Below, in pieces: positions 44,075 to 53,456 of a stretch of 64,000 nucleotides of DNA (the stretch's first letter is position 1; the number at the start of each line of letters is the position of its first letter). Where the stretch lies: assembly GCA_900751885.1 (NCBI GenBank), contig CAADTH010000034.1, forward strand, positions 124,001-188,000, given 5' to 3'. The notes beneath the pieces are model-generated. The model saw only the letters and a list, made by a program, of their open reading frames with translations, ran no database searches and had not been told where the DNA came from. The translations under genes and the position numbers were made by a program. This DNA is from Clostridia bacterium (GTDB lineage Bacteria; Bacillota; Clostridia; UBA1381).

Positions 44075-44962
44075 ATGGTTGATATTATAGGGGTTCGCTT
44101 CAAAGAAGTAGGCAAAATTTATTATTTTGCGCCGGGAGAGTTTGATATTCAACTCGGAGACCATGTGATTGTGGAAACGGCAAGAGGAATTGAATTTGGC
44201 GAGGTTGTAGTTGGAAAGAAGCAAATACCGGAGGAGGATGTGATTCCGCCTTTAAAGAATGTTATCCGCCTTGCCACAGAGGAAGATGAAGCGGTGCAGG
44301 CGCAAAACAAGGAAAAGGAAAAGGACGCCTACAAAATTTGTCTGGAGAAGATTAAAAAGCACAATATGGAAATGAAGCTCATCGAGGTAGAATATACCTT
44401 TGATGGGAACAAGATTTTATTTTATTTTACTGCAGACGGACGAATTGATTTTAGAGAATTGGTGAAAGACTTGGCGGTTGTTTTCAAGACAAGAATCGAG
44501 CTTCGGCAAATCGGTGTCCGGGACGAAGCAAAATCACTCGGAAGTGTGGGTATTTGTGGACGTCCGCTTTGCTGTTCGAGCTTTTTGGGTGAATTCGATC
44601 CGGTTTCTATCCGTATGGCAAAGGAGCAGGGACTTTCCCTAAATCCGACGAAAATATCCGGTGCCTGCGGAAGGCTGATGTGCTGCCTGAAGTATGAGCA
44701 AAACACGTACGAGGACTTATTGAAAAAGACACCCCGTGTCGGATATACGGTAAAGACACCGGCAGGTCAGGGAACGGTGGAGTCTGTAAGCATTCTAAAG
44801 GGACTTGTCAAGGTCAAAATTGAGGGCGGAAAAGAAAAGGCATTTCAGGAGTTTGCAGCGAAGGATGTTAAGGTTTTGAAAAGGATGCCAAGGGAAGGGT
44901 GCTCTGGTCATAATGGAGAAAAAGTTGAGGGAGAAATGAGAAAAAACCTTGAAGAGAAATAA
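44075..44962 (+). CDS. ricT: PSP1-domain protein RicT (YaaT)
   Basis: In Bacillus, RicT works with RicA and RicF in a complex that binds iron-sulfur clusters and affects mRNA maturation by RNase Y and development. Here GVRFKEVGKIYYFAPG opens the PSP1 domain. Cysteine motifs CGRPLCCSSFL and CGRLMCCLKYEQ are intact (about residues 163-207). Length 295 is normal. It is followed by a ferredoxin gene, which fits iron-sulfur biology. Confidence 0.9.
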   Translation: MVDIIGVRFKEVGKIYYFAPGEFDIQLGDHVIVETARGIEFGEVVVGKKQIPEEDVIPPLKNVIRLATEEDEAVQAQNKEKEKDAYKICLEKIKKHNMEMKLIEVEYTFDGNKILFYFTADGRIDFRELVKDLAVVFKTRIELRQIGVRDEAKSLGSVGICGRPLCCSSFLGEFDPVSIRMAKEQGLSLNPTKISGACGRLMCCLKYEQNTYEDLLKKTPRVGYTVKTPAGQGTVESVSILKGLVKVKIEGGKEKAFQEFAAKDVKVLKRMPREGCSGHNGEKVEGEMRKNLEEK

Positions 44963-44977
44963 ATTGTATGGTATAAT
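44949..44977 (+). promoter_or_regulatory. promoter of the ferredoxin gene
   Basis: TTGAAG (44949-44954) and TATAAT (44972-44977) have a 17-base spacer, with an extended TATGG just before the -10. It overlaps the end of ricT and lies about 30 bases before the ferredoxin start. Confidence 0.65.
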
Positions 44978-45007
44978 AAGTCCAATATTGAAGGAGGTGT
45001 ATATGAG

Positions 45008-45181
45008 ATGGCATATAAAATTAGTGACGCTTGTATCAGTTGTGGAGCTTGCGAAAGCGAATGTCCGGTAAGCTGCATCAGCGCTGGGGATTCCCAGTAT
45101 GTGATTGATGCGGATTCTTGTATCGAATGTGGTGCTTGCGCAAACGTTTGTCCAGTAGGTGCTCCGGCGCAGGACGAATAA
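45008..45181 (+). CDS. 2[4Fe-4S] ferredoxin
   Basis: This 57-residue protein has two CxxCxxCxxxCP clusters: CISCGACESECP and CIECGACANVCP. It is a clostridial-type low-potential electron carrier. AAGGAGG lies about 7 bases before the ATG. Its own promoter and a terminator flank it, so it is a single-gene transcript. Confidence 0.95.
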   Translation: MAYKISDACISCGACESECPVSCISAGDSQYVIDADSCIECGACANVCPVGAPAQDE

Positions 45182-45198
45182 AAATAGGATAAACAAAA

Positions 45199-45230
45199 AA
45201 TAGAGAGGATTATCCTCTCTATTTTTTTAT
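45199..45230 (+). terminator. terminator of the ferredoxin gene
   Basis: AATAGAGAGGAT pairs with ATCCTCTCTATT, followed by seven T. Confidence 0.9.
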
Positions 45231-45307
45231 AAGCCGAAATATTTGGGGGCCGATTCCGGTATGGGGAAATGGCACTGTGACAGAGGATAAAAATTTAGAG
45301 TAAGCGA

Positions 45308-45336
45308 TTGACAGAAGAAGGCAGGTTTTATATAAT
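45308..45336 (+). promoter_or_regulatory. consensus sigma-A promoter of alaS
   Basis: TTGACA (45308-45313) and TATAAT (45331-45336) have a 17-base spacer, a perfect match to consensus. No T-box is seen between it and alaS. Confidence 0.85.
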
Positions 45337-45367
45337 AAAGTGATAGTAAATAAAAGGGGTAGAAAGA

Positions 45368-48004
45368 ATGCAGAAATTAGGATTGAATGAGATACGGGAA
45401 AAATACCTACAGTTTTTTGAAAGTAAAGGGCACCTTCGGCTTGACAGTTTTCCGCTCATACCAAAAAATGACGCCAGCCTGCTTTTGATTAATTCTGGGA
45501 TGGCGCCGATGAAGCCGTACTTTACAGGCGCTGAGATGCCGCCGAAAAAGCGAGTCACGACCTGCCAAAAATGTATCCGAACACCTGACATTGAGCGTGT
45601 GGGAAAGACAGCACGCCACGGTACTTTTTTTGAAATGCTCGGCAACTTCTCCTTTGGCGATTACTTTAAAAGAGAGGCAATCACCTGGGCGTGGGAGTTT
45701 TTCACAAAGGTTTTGGAGATTCCAGAGGATGTGCTTTGGATTACTGTATATGAGGAGGACGACGAGGCATACCACATTTGGGTGGACGAAATTGGTGTCA
45801 ATCCAGAGCGCGTTGTTAAGATGGACAAGTCCGAGAATTTCTGGGAGCATGGGACAGGGCCATGCGGTCCTTGCTCTGAAATCCATATTGACCGTGGAGA
45901 AGGCGTGGGATGCGGCAGTCCCGATTGCAAGCTTGGCTGTGACTGTGACCGCTTTATGGAGGTGTGGAATCTGGTATTCACCCAGTTTGATAAGGATGAA
46001 GAGGGAAAATATCATCATTTGGAGCATCCGAATATTGATACTGGTATGGGATTGGAGCGGCTTGCCGCAATTATGCAGGGAGTGGACAATCTGTTTGAGG
46101 TGGATACCATACAAAATGTGATGAAGCATATCAGCCGTATTGCAGGGGTGACATATAAACAAAATGAGAGGACAGACGTGTCGCTTCGCGTGATTACAGA
46201 CCATATCCGCAGTACGGTTATGATGATTTGTGACGGTGTGATTCCGTCGAATGAGGGACGTGGGTATGTGCTTCGCAGGCTTCTTCGCCGTGCCGCTCGT
46301 CATGGAAAGCTTCTCGACATCAAGGATTCATTCCTCTTCGAGGTAGCAGACACAGTCATTGATGAGTCAAAACAGGCATATCCGGAGCTGGAGGAAAAAC
46401 GGGATTATATCAAAAAGATTATCAAAATTGAGGAAGAACGCTTTGACGCGACAATCGACAACGGGCTTTCCATTTTGGATGACTATATCAATGAAATGAA
46501 TGCAAATGGAGACAAGGTGCTTGACGGCGAAAAGGCATTCAAGCTCTATGACACATATGGATTTCCGATTGATTTGACCATTGAGATTTTGGAGGAGCGC
46601 GGACTTCGCGTGGATACGGAAGGCTTCCAAAAGGAGATGGATGTCCAGCGCGAAACCGCACGTGCCAGCCGCAAGGATGGCTCTTCCTGGGACAGTGACG
46701 AGGCTGTCACGATAGCAAAGCATATTAAGTCTGAGTTTATCGGCTACGGACAGCTCGAATGTGAAGCGGAAATTTTGGCAATCACAACAAATTCAGAATT
46801 GGCAGAGACAGTAACAGAGGGCGCAGAGGGAATGATACTCTGTGACCACACTGTATTTTACGCGGAGAGCGGCGGTCAGGTCGGCGACACTGGTATCATC
46901 ACAAAGGACGGCGCGGTGGCGAGCGTGACAGATACGCAGAAGTTTGCAAATGGACAGATTATGCACGTGGTGAAGGTACAAAAGGGAGAGTTTAAGATCG
47001 GTGACAGCGTGCTGCTGCAGGTGGATCAAAAACGGCGCATGTCCATTTCCAGAAACCACTCGGCAACGCATCTGTTGCATAAGGCACTCAAGGAAGTGCT
47101 TGGCACCCATGTGGGGCAGGCAGGTTCTTATGTGACGAGTGAGAGACTACGCTTTGATTTTTCCCACTTTGAGGCGATGACAGGCGAGCAGATAGCAGAG
47201 GTAGAAGCGAAGGTCAATGATGCGATTTTGGCGGCGCTCCCGGTCGTTGTACAGGAGCTTCCGATTGACGAGGCGAAACAGCTTGGCGCGACGGCGCAAT
47301 TTGGGGAGAAATATGGGAAAATAGTCCGGGTGGTTTCCATGGGAGAGTATAGCGTTGAATTTTGCGGCGGCTGTCATCTGTCGAACACGTCTCAGGCAGG
47401 ACTATTTAAGATTTTGTCGGAGAGCGGTGTGGCGGCGGGAACGCGCCGGATTGAAGCGGTGACAGGGTATGGTGTGCTTCAGTATATTAAGGAGCAGGAC
47501 AGCCTGATTCATAAAACAGCGGGCTTCCTAAAGGCAAGCTATCATGATATTGACCAAAAGGCAGAGGCAATCACCAATGAATTCAAGGAAATGAGAAAAG
47601 CGATGGAATCTGTCCGTGCACAGATGGCGGCTGGAAAGGCTTCGGATGTCATGGCAGGGAAAAAGGAAGTCGATGGAGTCTCGATTATTTCTGCACAGGT
47701 AGACGGCATGTCAGTAGGAGATTTGCGCAATATGGGCGACAGCCTGCGCGACAAGCTGGAATGCGGCGTGGTGGTGCTGGCAAGTAACTGCGATGAAAAA
47801 ATTACATTCCTTGCGATGGCGACAAAACCGGCGGTCGGGCGCGGCGTGCACGCAGGCAACATCATCCGCGAGGTGACGAAAACAGCCGGCGGCAGCGGCG
47901 GCGGAAAGCCGGATATGGCGCAGGGCGGCGGAAAGCTTGCAAATAAAATTGATGATGCGCTTGCACTGGTGGATGATTTGGTGGCACAGCAAATCAATCA
48001 GTAA
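45368..48004 (+). CDS. alaS: alanyl-tRNA synthetase
   Basis: The enzyme charges tRNA-Ala and edits mischarged Ser/Gly. The class II core includes ARHGTFFEMLGNFSFGDYF (about 79). The editing domain has the zinc ligands HSATHLLH (about 564) and CGGCHLSNT (about 664). The C-terminal domain ends in a DHHA1-like glycine-rich stretch (GGSGGGKPDMAQGGGK). Length 878 is normal. It is followed by a HIT gene 12 bases downstream, probably on the same transcript. Confidence 0.97.
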   Translation: MQKLGLNEIREKYLQFFESKGHLRLDSFPLIPKNDASLLLINSGMAPMKPYFTGAEMPPKKRVTTCQKCIRTPDIERVGKTARHGTFFEMLGNFSFGDYFKREAITWAWEFFTKVLEIPEDVLWITVYEEDDEAYHIWVDEIGVNPERVVKMDKSENFWEHGTGPCGPCSEIHIDRGEGVGCGSPDCKLGCDCDRFMEVWNLVFTQFDKDEEGKYHHLEHPNIDTGMGLERLAAIMQGVDNLFEVDTIQNVMKHISRIAGVTYKQNERTDVSLRVITDHIRSTVMMICDGVIPSNEGRGYVLRRLLRRAARHGKLLDIKDSFLFEVADTVIDESKQAYPELEEKRDYIKKIIKIEEERFDATIDNGLSILDDYINEMNANGDKVLDGEKAFKLYDTYGFPIDLTIEILEERGLRVDTEGFQKEMDVQRETARASRKDGSSWDSDEAVTIAKHIKSEFIGYGQLECEAEILAITTNSELAETVTEGAEGMILCDHTVFYAESGGQVGDTGIITKDGAVASVTDTQKFANGQIMHVVKVQKGEFKIGDSVLLQVDQKRRMSISRNHSATHLLHKALKEVLGTHVGQAGSYVTSERLRFDFSHFEAMTGEQIAEVEAKVNDAILAALPVVVQELPIDEAKQLGATAQFGEKYGKIVRVVSMGEYSVEFCGGCHLSNTSQAGLFKILSESGVAAGTRRIEAVTGYGVLQYIKEQDSLIHKTAGFLKASYHDIDQKAEAITNEFKEMRKAMESVRAQMAAGKASDVMAGKKEVDGVSIISAQVDGMSVGDLRNMGDSLRDKLECGVVVLASNCDEKITFLAMATKPAVGRGVHAGNIIREVTKTAGGSGGGKPDMAQGGGKLANKIDDALALVDDLVAQQINQ

Positions 48005-48016
48005 GGAGGCAGAGAA

Positions 48017-48358
48017 ATGTCTTGTTTATTTTGTGATATTGTAAAGGGCGATATTCCTTCTACAAAGGTGTATGAGGATGACTTGATTCTGGCGTTTCGG
48101 GATATTGATCCAAAGGCGCCGGAGCATATTGTCATTGTACCAAAAGAGCATATTGCTTCGGCAAATGAGATCAATGCGGACAACAGCAAGGTGATTGCGC
48201 ATATTTTTGAAACGGTTCCCACAATCACAAAGGAGCTTGGAGTCAGTGAAAGAGGATACCGCATAGTGAACAACTGCGGGGAAGAAGGCGGACAGACGGT
48301 TGGACACATCCATTTTCACCTGCTTGGAGGACGAAATCTCGGTTGGCCTCCAGGCTGA
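48017..48358 (+). CDS. HIT family nucleotide-binding protein
   Basis: This 113-residue histidine-triad protein starts CLFCDIVKGDIPS and has the catalytic HIHFHLLGG. HinT-type enzymes hydrolyse purine nucleoside phosphoramidates and aminoacyl-AMP. The latter is suggestive beside alaS. AAGGAGG precedes the ATG. A terminator lies just after the stop. Confidence 0.92.
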   Translation: MSCLFCDIVKGDIPSTKVYEDDLILAFRDIDPKAPEHIVIVPKEHIASANEINADNSKVIAHIFETVPTITKELGVSERGYRIVNNCGEEGGQTVGHIHFHLLGGRNLGWPPG

Positions 48359-48362
48359 CAGA

Positions 48363-48392
48363 TGCCCTCGGCAAACGATTTGCCGGGGGTTT
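48363..48392 (+). terminator. terminator after the alaS-HIT operon
   Basis: CCCTCGGCAAA pairs with TTTGCCGGGGG (one G-T pair), followed by a short T-rich stretch. Confidence 0.7.
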
Positions 48393-48419
48393 CTTTCTGC
48401 GCAAATTTCAGGTTTTGTA

Positions 48420-48448
48420 TTGTGCTTTTCAGGGAAATATTATATAAT
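48420..48448 (+). promoter_or_regulatory. promoter of the DUF362 gene cluster
   Basis: TTGTGC (48420-48425) and TATAAT (48443-48448) have a 17-base spacer, about 38 bases before the ATG. Confidence 0.6.
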
Positions 48449-48485
48449 AACCAATAAATCATAAAATGAAACAGGGAGAACACGG

Positions 48486-49637
48486 ATGGATAGTAGAGTG
48501 TCTCTGACAAGGTGTAGAGGGTATGAAGAGGTAGAAAAAAGTGTCCATGACGCATTGGGTCTGTTGGGTGGGATAGAAAACTTTATTCAGCCTGGCGATA
48601 ACGTTGTAATCAAGCCGAATCTGGTGGCAAAGAAGAAGCCGAAGGAGGCGGTGACGACAAATCCCGCTTTTTTGCACGCGGTGATTCAGGAGGTGGAAGC
48701 CGCAGGGGGCAGGGTCACGATTGCGGAAAGTCCAGGCGGTGCATACCATGCATCACTGCTAAAGGGATTGTATGCAGGGTGCGGTATCGACAAAGCAATC
48801 GAGGGAACGAATGCAGTATTAAACTATGACACATCATTTTCTGAGGTCGCATTTGAAGAGGGGCACACGATAAAAAACTTTCCCATCATCCAGCCGATTT
48901 TGGATGCAGATGTTATTATTTCCCTTCCAAAGCTTAAAACACATGCTATGACGAGCTATACAGGCGCAGTGAAAAACTTATTTGGTGTCATCCCTGGAAC
49001 ATATAAAGCAGAATACCATTTTCGCCTGAATGACCGCGCGCCGTTTTGTTCCATGCTCGTGGACTTGTGCGAATGCGTCAAGCCGACCTTGTCAATTATG
49101 GACGGAGTATGGGGCATGGAGGGGAATGGTCCGACTGCGGGAAAAAACCGCTTTATTGGACTTGTCTTGGCATCAGCGAATTCACATGCTTTGGACTTGG
49201 TGGCATGTGACCTGATTGGATATACGCCGGACGAGGTAGACACGGTAAAGCTCGCAGTCAACAGAGGTCTTTGTCCTGCGGCAGTTGAGGATATAACGGT
49301 GTTAGGTGAATCAGTTGACGATTGCAGAATGAAGGAATTCTTAAAGCCAGAGACACATTTTGACTTGTTGAAGGTCGTGCCGCTTCCTGCGGCGCTCAAA
49401 GCAAAATTGACAGATATGTTAAGGGCAAAGCCTGCTGTACAGTATGAGGATTGTATTAGGTGCGGTCAATGTATGCGTTGTTGTCCTCCGGGAGCGATTA
49501 CAATGAGAGAAAAGGGACCTGTCATTGATATGAAGCAGTGTATCCGCTGTTTCTGCTGTCATGAATTGTGTCCAGAAAAGGCAGTTGAAATCAAAAGGCC
49601 ACTCCTCGCAAAGGGAATGCTGAAATTTTTAAAATAA
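48486..49637 (+). CDS. DUF362 protein with C-terminal 2[4Fe-4S] ferredoxin domain
   Basis: The DUF362 domain covers about residues 1-290 (VVIKPNLVAKKKP, KLKTHAMTSYTGAVKNLFG). A ferredoxin domain follows with CIRCGQCMRCCP and CIRCFCCHELCP. The family is common in anaerobes, and its enzymatic role is not settled. Redox enzyme or assembly factor have both been suggested. AGGGAG lies before the ATG. It heads a tight run with trmL, degV and apgM. Confidence 0.9.
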   Translation: MDSRVSLTRCRGYEEVEKSVHDALGLLGGIENFIQPGDNVVIKPNLVAKKKPKEAVTTNPAFLHAVIQEVEAAGGRVTIAESPGGAYHASLLKGLYAGCGIDKAIEGTNAVLNYDTSFSEVAFEEGHTIKNFPIIQPILDADVIISLPKLKTHAMTSYTGAVKNLFGVIPGTYKAEYHFRLNDRAPFCSMLVDLCECVKPTLSIMDGVWGMEGNGPTAGKNRFIGLVLASANSHALDLVACDLIGYTPDEVDTVKLAVNRGLCPAAVEDITVLGESVDDCRMKEFLKPETHFDLLKVVPLPAALKAKLTDMLRAKPAVQYEDCIRCGQCMRCCPPGAITMREKGPVIDMKQCIRCFCCHELCPEKAVEIKRPLLAKGMLKFLK

Positions 49638-49651
49638 AGAGGGAATGAAAT

Positions 49652-50146
49652 TTGTTTCACATTGTTTTGGTAGAACCGGAGATTCCGCAAAACACAGGTA
49701 ATATTGCAAGGACCTGCGCGGCGACCGGGTCGAAGCTACATATTGTAAAGCCGATGGGGTTTGAAATCGACGATAAAAAATTAAAACGCGCCGGGCTGGA
49801 TTATTGGCACCTTTTGGGGGTACAATATTATGAAAACCTGGAAGCGTTTTTTGAGAAAACAAAAGGCGCGAGATACTTTTATTCAACGACAAAGGCGCCG
49901 CGTACCTATGCAGAGGCGGAATTTCGTGACGGGGACTATATCCTGTTTGGAAAGGAGACAAAGGGACTTCCGGAGGAGCTTCTTCACGAACAGAAAGAGG
50001 ACTGCATTCGAATTCCGATGATTGAGGAAGCAAGAAGCCTAAATCTATCCAATTCTGTGGCAATTGTTGTCTATGAGGCACTGCGGCAGACGGGCTTTGA
50101 GCATCTCAAGCATGCAGGTCAGCTCACACGCTTTTCCTGGGATTGA
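49652..50146 (+). CDS. trmL: tRNA (cytidine/uridine-34-2'-O)-methyltransferase TrmL
   Basis: This 164-residue SPOUT enzyme starts HIVLVEPEIPQNTGNIARTC. It has the SAM-binding knot FGKETKGLPEE and LNLSNSVAIVVYEALRQ. It methylates the wobble base of certain leucine tRNAs. The start is TTG 49652 with GAGGGA upstream; the ATG just before is in another frame. Confidence 0.9.
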   Translation: MFHIVLVEPEIPQNTGNIARTCAATGSKLHIVKPMGFEIDDKKLKRAGLDYWHLLGVQYYENLEAFFEKTKGARYFYSTTKAPRTYAEAEFRDGDYILFGKETKGLPEELLHEQKEDCIRIPMIEEARSLNLSNSVAIVVYEALRQTGFEHLKHAGQLTRFSWD

Positions 50147-50166
50147 GAAAAGAAAGGACAATTGAT

Positions 50167-51039
50167 ATGGCGGATATTAAAATTATTGTGGATTCAGGGT
50201 CAGATATTCCGGAAGAGACTGCAAAACAGTATGATATTTCAGTGCTTCCATTCATGGTCGTGTTTGGGGAGCAGTATTATAAAATCGGTGTGGACATCAC
50301 CACAGATGAATTTTACAGAAGACTCAAGCAATCAGAGGAGATTCCAACCACATCTCAAACTCCCTATGAGGATATGAAGCAAATGCTTTTGGAGGAATCC
50401 AAAAAGCATGAAAGTGTCATTTTCTTCACCCTCTCCTCAAAAGGAAGCGGACAGAACGCGACTGCCCATATGGTAAAGAATGAAATTCTGGAGGAGGATA
50501 ACCCAAATGCGGATATCCATATTGTAGACTCCATGTCGTATTCCATTTTTATTGCAATGGGAGCGGTCTTTGCGGCACGGCTTGCCAGAGAGGGCAAGAC
50601 AGCATCGGAGATTGCAGAGACGGCAAAACAGTATATTGATAGCTGGGACGCGTATATTCTCGTGGATTCTCTGAAGTATTTAGAAAAAGGCGGAAGACTG
50701 GGCAGGACCTCAGCCGTTATCGGTTCCCTTCTCGATATTAAGCCTGTATTGGCTGTGCGGGATGGATTGATTGCCCCAATCGATAAACTGAGAGGAAAAA
50801 AGAAGCTGATTGCGAAGCTGATAGAAAAAATTAAAGAAAATCCGAAGTTTGACGCGCAAAAAGAAGAGTTTGCAATCGTGCACTCAGATGAGGCGCAGGG
50901 GCAGGCAATGCTTACCGCGTTAAAGGATGCATTTGGAATTGATAACGTTATGATGTACAGCCAGATTAGTCCAGTGATTGGAACACATATTGGACCTGGG
51001 ACAGTGGCAGTGTTATTTCGAAAAAAAGAGGGGGAGTAA
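50167..51039 (+). CDS. DegV family fatty-acid-binding protein
   Basis: The N-terminal signature VDSGSDIPEETAKQYDISV and PTTSQTPYEDM belong to DegV/FakB proteins. These bind a fatty acid for phosphorylation by FakA. No FakA kinase is adjacent. The ATG at 50167 follows AAAGGA; a longer frame begins inside the trmL stop region and is less likely. Length 290 is typical. Confidence 0.9.
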   Translation: MADIKIIVDSGSDIPEETAKQYDISVLPFMVVFGEQYYKIGVDITTDEFYRRLKQSEEIPTTSQTPYEDMKQMLLEESKKHESVIFFTLSSKGSGQNATAHMVKNEILEEDNPNADIHIVDSMSYSIFIAMGAVFAARLAREGKTASEIAETAKQYIDSWDAYILVDSLKYLEKGGRLGRTSAVIGSLLDIKPVLAVRDGLIAPIDKLRGKKKLIAKLIEKIKENPKFDAQKEEFAIVHSDEAQGQAMLTALKDAFGIDNVMMYSQISPVIGTHIGPGTVAVLFRKKEGE

Positions 51040-51041
51040 AC

Positions 51042-52253
51042 ATGAAATATATTGTAATGCTGGGAGACGGTATGGCGGATTACCCAGTGGAAGCATTGGG
51101 AGGAAAGACGCCTTTAGAAGCGGCAAACAAACCCAATATGGATGAGATGGCATCGCTTGGAGAACTGGGAATGGTCAAAACAGTGCCGGATGGAATCAAG
51201 CCGGGAAGCGATGTGGCGAATCTTTCTGTTATGGGATATGCCCCAAAGACGTATTACACAGGGCGTTCACCGCTGGAGGCGGCAAGTATCGGCGTATCGC
51301 TCGAAGAAAGTGACGTGACCTTCCGGTGTAATCTGGTGACGCTTTCTGACGAGGCAGACTATCAGGACAAGACGATGGTGGACTATAGCAGTGACGAGAT
51401 ATCCACAGAGGAAGCAGAACAGCTGATTCAGGCGGTTAATGACGAGCTTCACACCGATAGCATCTCGTTTTATAAGGGAATTAGCTACCGGCACCTGATG
51501 GTGTGGCATGACGGTTCCTTAAAGGTTGAGCTGACACCGCCGCATGACATTTCAGATAAAAAGATTACAGATTATCTTCCAAAGGGAGAAGGAGCCGATC
51601 AGATCTTAGAGATGATGAAGGCAAGCGAACGGATTCTAAAAAATCATCCTGTCAATCAGGCACGTATTGCCAAGGGAAAGCGTCCGGCAACCTCCATTTG
51701 GATTTGGGGAGAGGGGTCAAAGCCGCGCCTTGACAGCTTTGAGGAGAAGTATGGCTTAAAGGGAAGCGTGATTTCTGCGGTTGATTTGATTAAGGGAATC
51801 GCAAAGTGTGCAAGCATGAACAGCATTGATGTACCTGGAGCTACGGGGAATGTGGATACCAACTTTGATGGAAAAGCACAGGCGGCGTTGAAGGCATTGG
51901 AAGAAGGCAGTGATTTTGTCTACATACATGTGGAGGCGCCGGACGAGTGTGGGCACAGGGGAGAGGTCGAAAATAAAATCAAGGCGATTGAGTTAATCGA
52001 CGAAAAAATCATTGGCTATCTGCGGAAGCATTTAGACGAAAAAGGAATTGATTACCGAATGCTTCTCATGCCCGATCATCCGACACCGCTGAAATTGAAG
52101 ACACACGTATCCGATCCGGTTCCGTATGTCATCTATGACAGTACAAAAGAGATGAAGGGGCAAAATAGACGTTATACAGAAAAAGAGGCAGAGAAAACAG
52201 GCAGATACAACCCGGTAGGCGATACTTTAATGGCTTATTTTTTGGAGAAGTAA
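51042..52253 (+). CDS. apgM: 2,3-bisphosphoglycerate-independent phosphoglycerate mutase, archaeal type
   Basis: ApgM interconverts 3- and 2-phosphoglycerate in glycolysis and needs divalent metals. MLGDGMADYPVEALGGKTPLE and GSDVANLSVMGY (with the candidate catalytic Ser) are diagnostic. HVEAPDECGHRG and MPDHPTPLKLKTH carry metal ligands. Length 403 is normal. It follows degV by 2 bases, which implies coupling. Confidence 0.92.
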   Translation: MKYIVMLGDGMADYPVEALGGKTPLEAANKPNMDEMASLGELGMVKTVPDGIKPGSDVANLSVMGYAPKTYYTGRSPLEAASIGVSLEESDVTFRCNLVTLSDEADYQDKTMVDYSSDEISTEEAEQLIQAVNDELHTDSISFYKGISYRHLMVWHDGSLKVELTPPHDISDKKITDYLPKGEGADQILEMMKASERILKNHPVNQARIAKGKRPATSIWIWGEGSKPRLDSFEEKYGLKGSVISAVDLIKGIAKCASMNSIDVPGATGNVDTNFDGKAQAALKALEEGSDFVYIHVEAPDECGHRGEVENKIKAIELIDEKIIGYLRKHLDEKGIDYRMLLMPDHPTPLKLKTHVSDPVPYVIYDSTKEMKGQNRRYTEKEAEKTGRYNPVGDTLMAYFLEK

Positions 52254-52259
52254 AGGCGG

Positions 52260-53456
52260 GTGAGTCCAATTAAATTTAAAAGCAGTCCTGTCAAAATTAT
52301 TTTATTTGCAGTTATTATTCTTTTGCTGGCGGTAGCGGCATATTTCTCCTTTCCAAGAATTCTAAGATTTTTAGGATTTTTGCTCGGGCTGTTTCTGCCG
52401 TTTATTCTAGGATACCTGCTTTCCATATTGGTCAATCCACTGGCAAATTTTCTGCAGAAAAAATTCAAACTGCCGCGTGCAGTGTCTGCTATCCTGGTGA
52501 TTGTGTTGTCTGTCGGCATTGTCGGAGGAATATTGACGGGCGTCATATGGAAGATTGTCGATGAAATCAGGAATCTATATGATCAATTCCCCACGATATA
52601 TCAAAGCATGCAGACAAGCTTTGAGTCCCTCTCTGGAAAATGGGCAGTGATTTATCAGAACATGCCGGAAAATATTCGTGCGATTGTGGATAACATGGCA
52701 GTGATGATATCTGACAAGCTTTCGACGTTTATCAATGCAAAATCCTCTCCAATGGTGCAGTACGCGAGCGATTTTGCAAAGAGGCTTCCAAATATCTTTA
52801 TCAGTATTATCGTCTTTGTCCTGTCATCGTTCTTTATGATTACAGACGCAAGGGCGGTATCCTCCTTTATGAGGAGGGTATTTCCAGAAAAAGTAATGGA
52901 ACGGTTTCATGATATCCGGGGACAAATCAAGCTGTATTTGGGGGGATATATCAAGGCACAGCTGATTATCATGAGCATCACATTTGTAATTATTTTTGCT
53001 GGACTTTCGATTTTAAGAGTGAATTATGCACTCTTGATTGCGATAGGCGTAGCTCTTTTGGATGCGCTCCCGTTTTTCGGAACCGGTGCAGTCCTATGGC
53101 CGTGGGCGCTTATTAGTCTTTTAAACTCGAATATCAAGATGGCAGTTGGACTTGCGGTTATTTATTTGGCGGCGATTTTCACACGGCAAATGATTGAACC
53201 AAAAATTGTCAGCAGTAATATTGGAATGAATCCACTGCTCACATTGATGTCCATGTATGTGGGATATCGGGTATTCAGTATCGGCGGTATGATATTGGGA
53301 CCGGTTGTGCTGATGCTGGTGTTTAGCTTCTATAAAGCGGGCATATTCGATGGATTGATTCACTTTTTCAAGCGGCTCTGGGCGTTTGTGTGTAGAGAAT
53401 GCAGGAATATCAAGAATATGATTTTAGTAAATACAGGGGGAGACGACGATGAGTAA
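52260..53456 (+). CDS. AI-2E/YtvI family membrane transporter
   Basis: This 398-residue integral membrane protein has about seven hydrophobic helices and the family pattern FLLGLFLPFILGYLLSILVNP, LLIAIGVALLDALPFFGTG and IEPKIVSSNIGMNPLLTL. AI-2E family members are exporters or ion antiporters. The YtvI subgroup is linked to sporulation. Which applies here is not clear. The start is GTG 52260 with AAAGG directly upstream. The gene end overlaps metG by 8 bases. Confidence 0.85.
   Translation: MSPIKFKSSPVKIILFAVIILLLAVAAYFSFPRILRFLGFLLGLFLPFILGYLLSILVNPLANFLQKKFKLPRAVSAILVIVLSVGIVGGILTGVIWKIVDEIRNLYDQFPTIYQSMQTSFESLSGKWAVIYQNMPENIRAIVDNMAVMISDKLSTFINAKSSPMVQYASDFAKRLPNIFISIIVFVLSSFFMITDARAVSSFMRRVFPEKVMERFHDIRGQIKLYLGGYIKAQLIIMSITFVIIFAGLSILRVNYALLIAIGVALLDALPFFGTGAVLWPWALISLLNSNIKMAVGLAVIYLAAIFTRQMIEPKIVSSNIGMNPLLTLMSMYVGYRVFSIGGMILGPVVLMLVFSFYKAGIFDGLIHFFKRLWAFVCRECRNIKNMILVNTGGDDDE

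Noticed and set aside
45661..46303. Long minus-strand frames opposite alaS
   Set aside because: They are shadows of a highly conserved coding gene, without ribosome sites.
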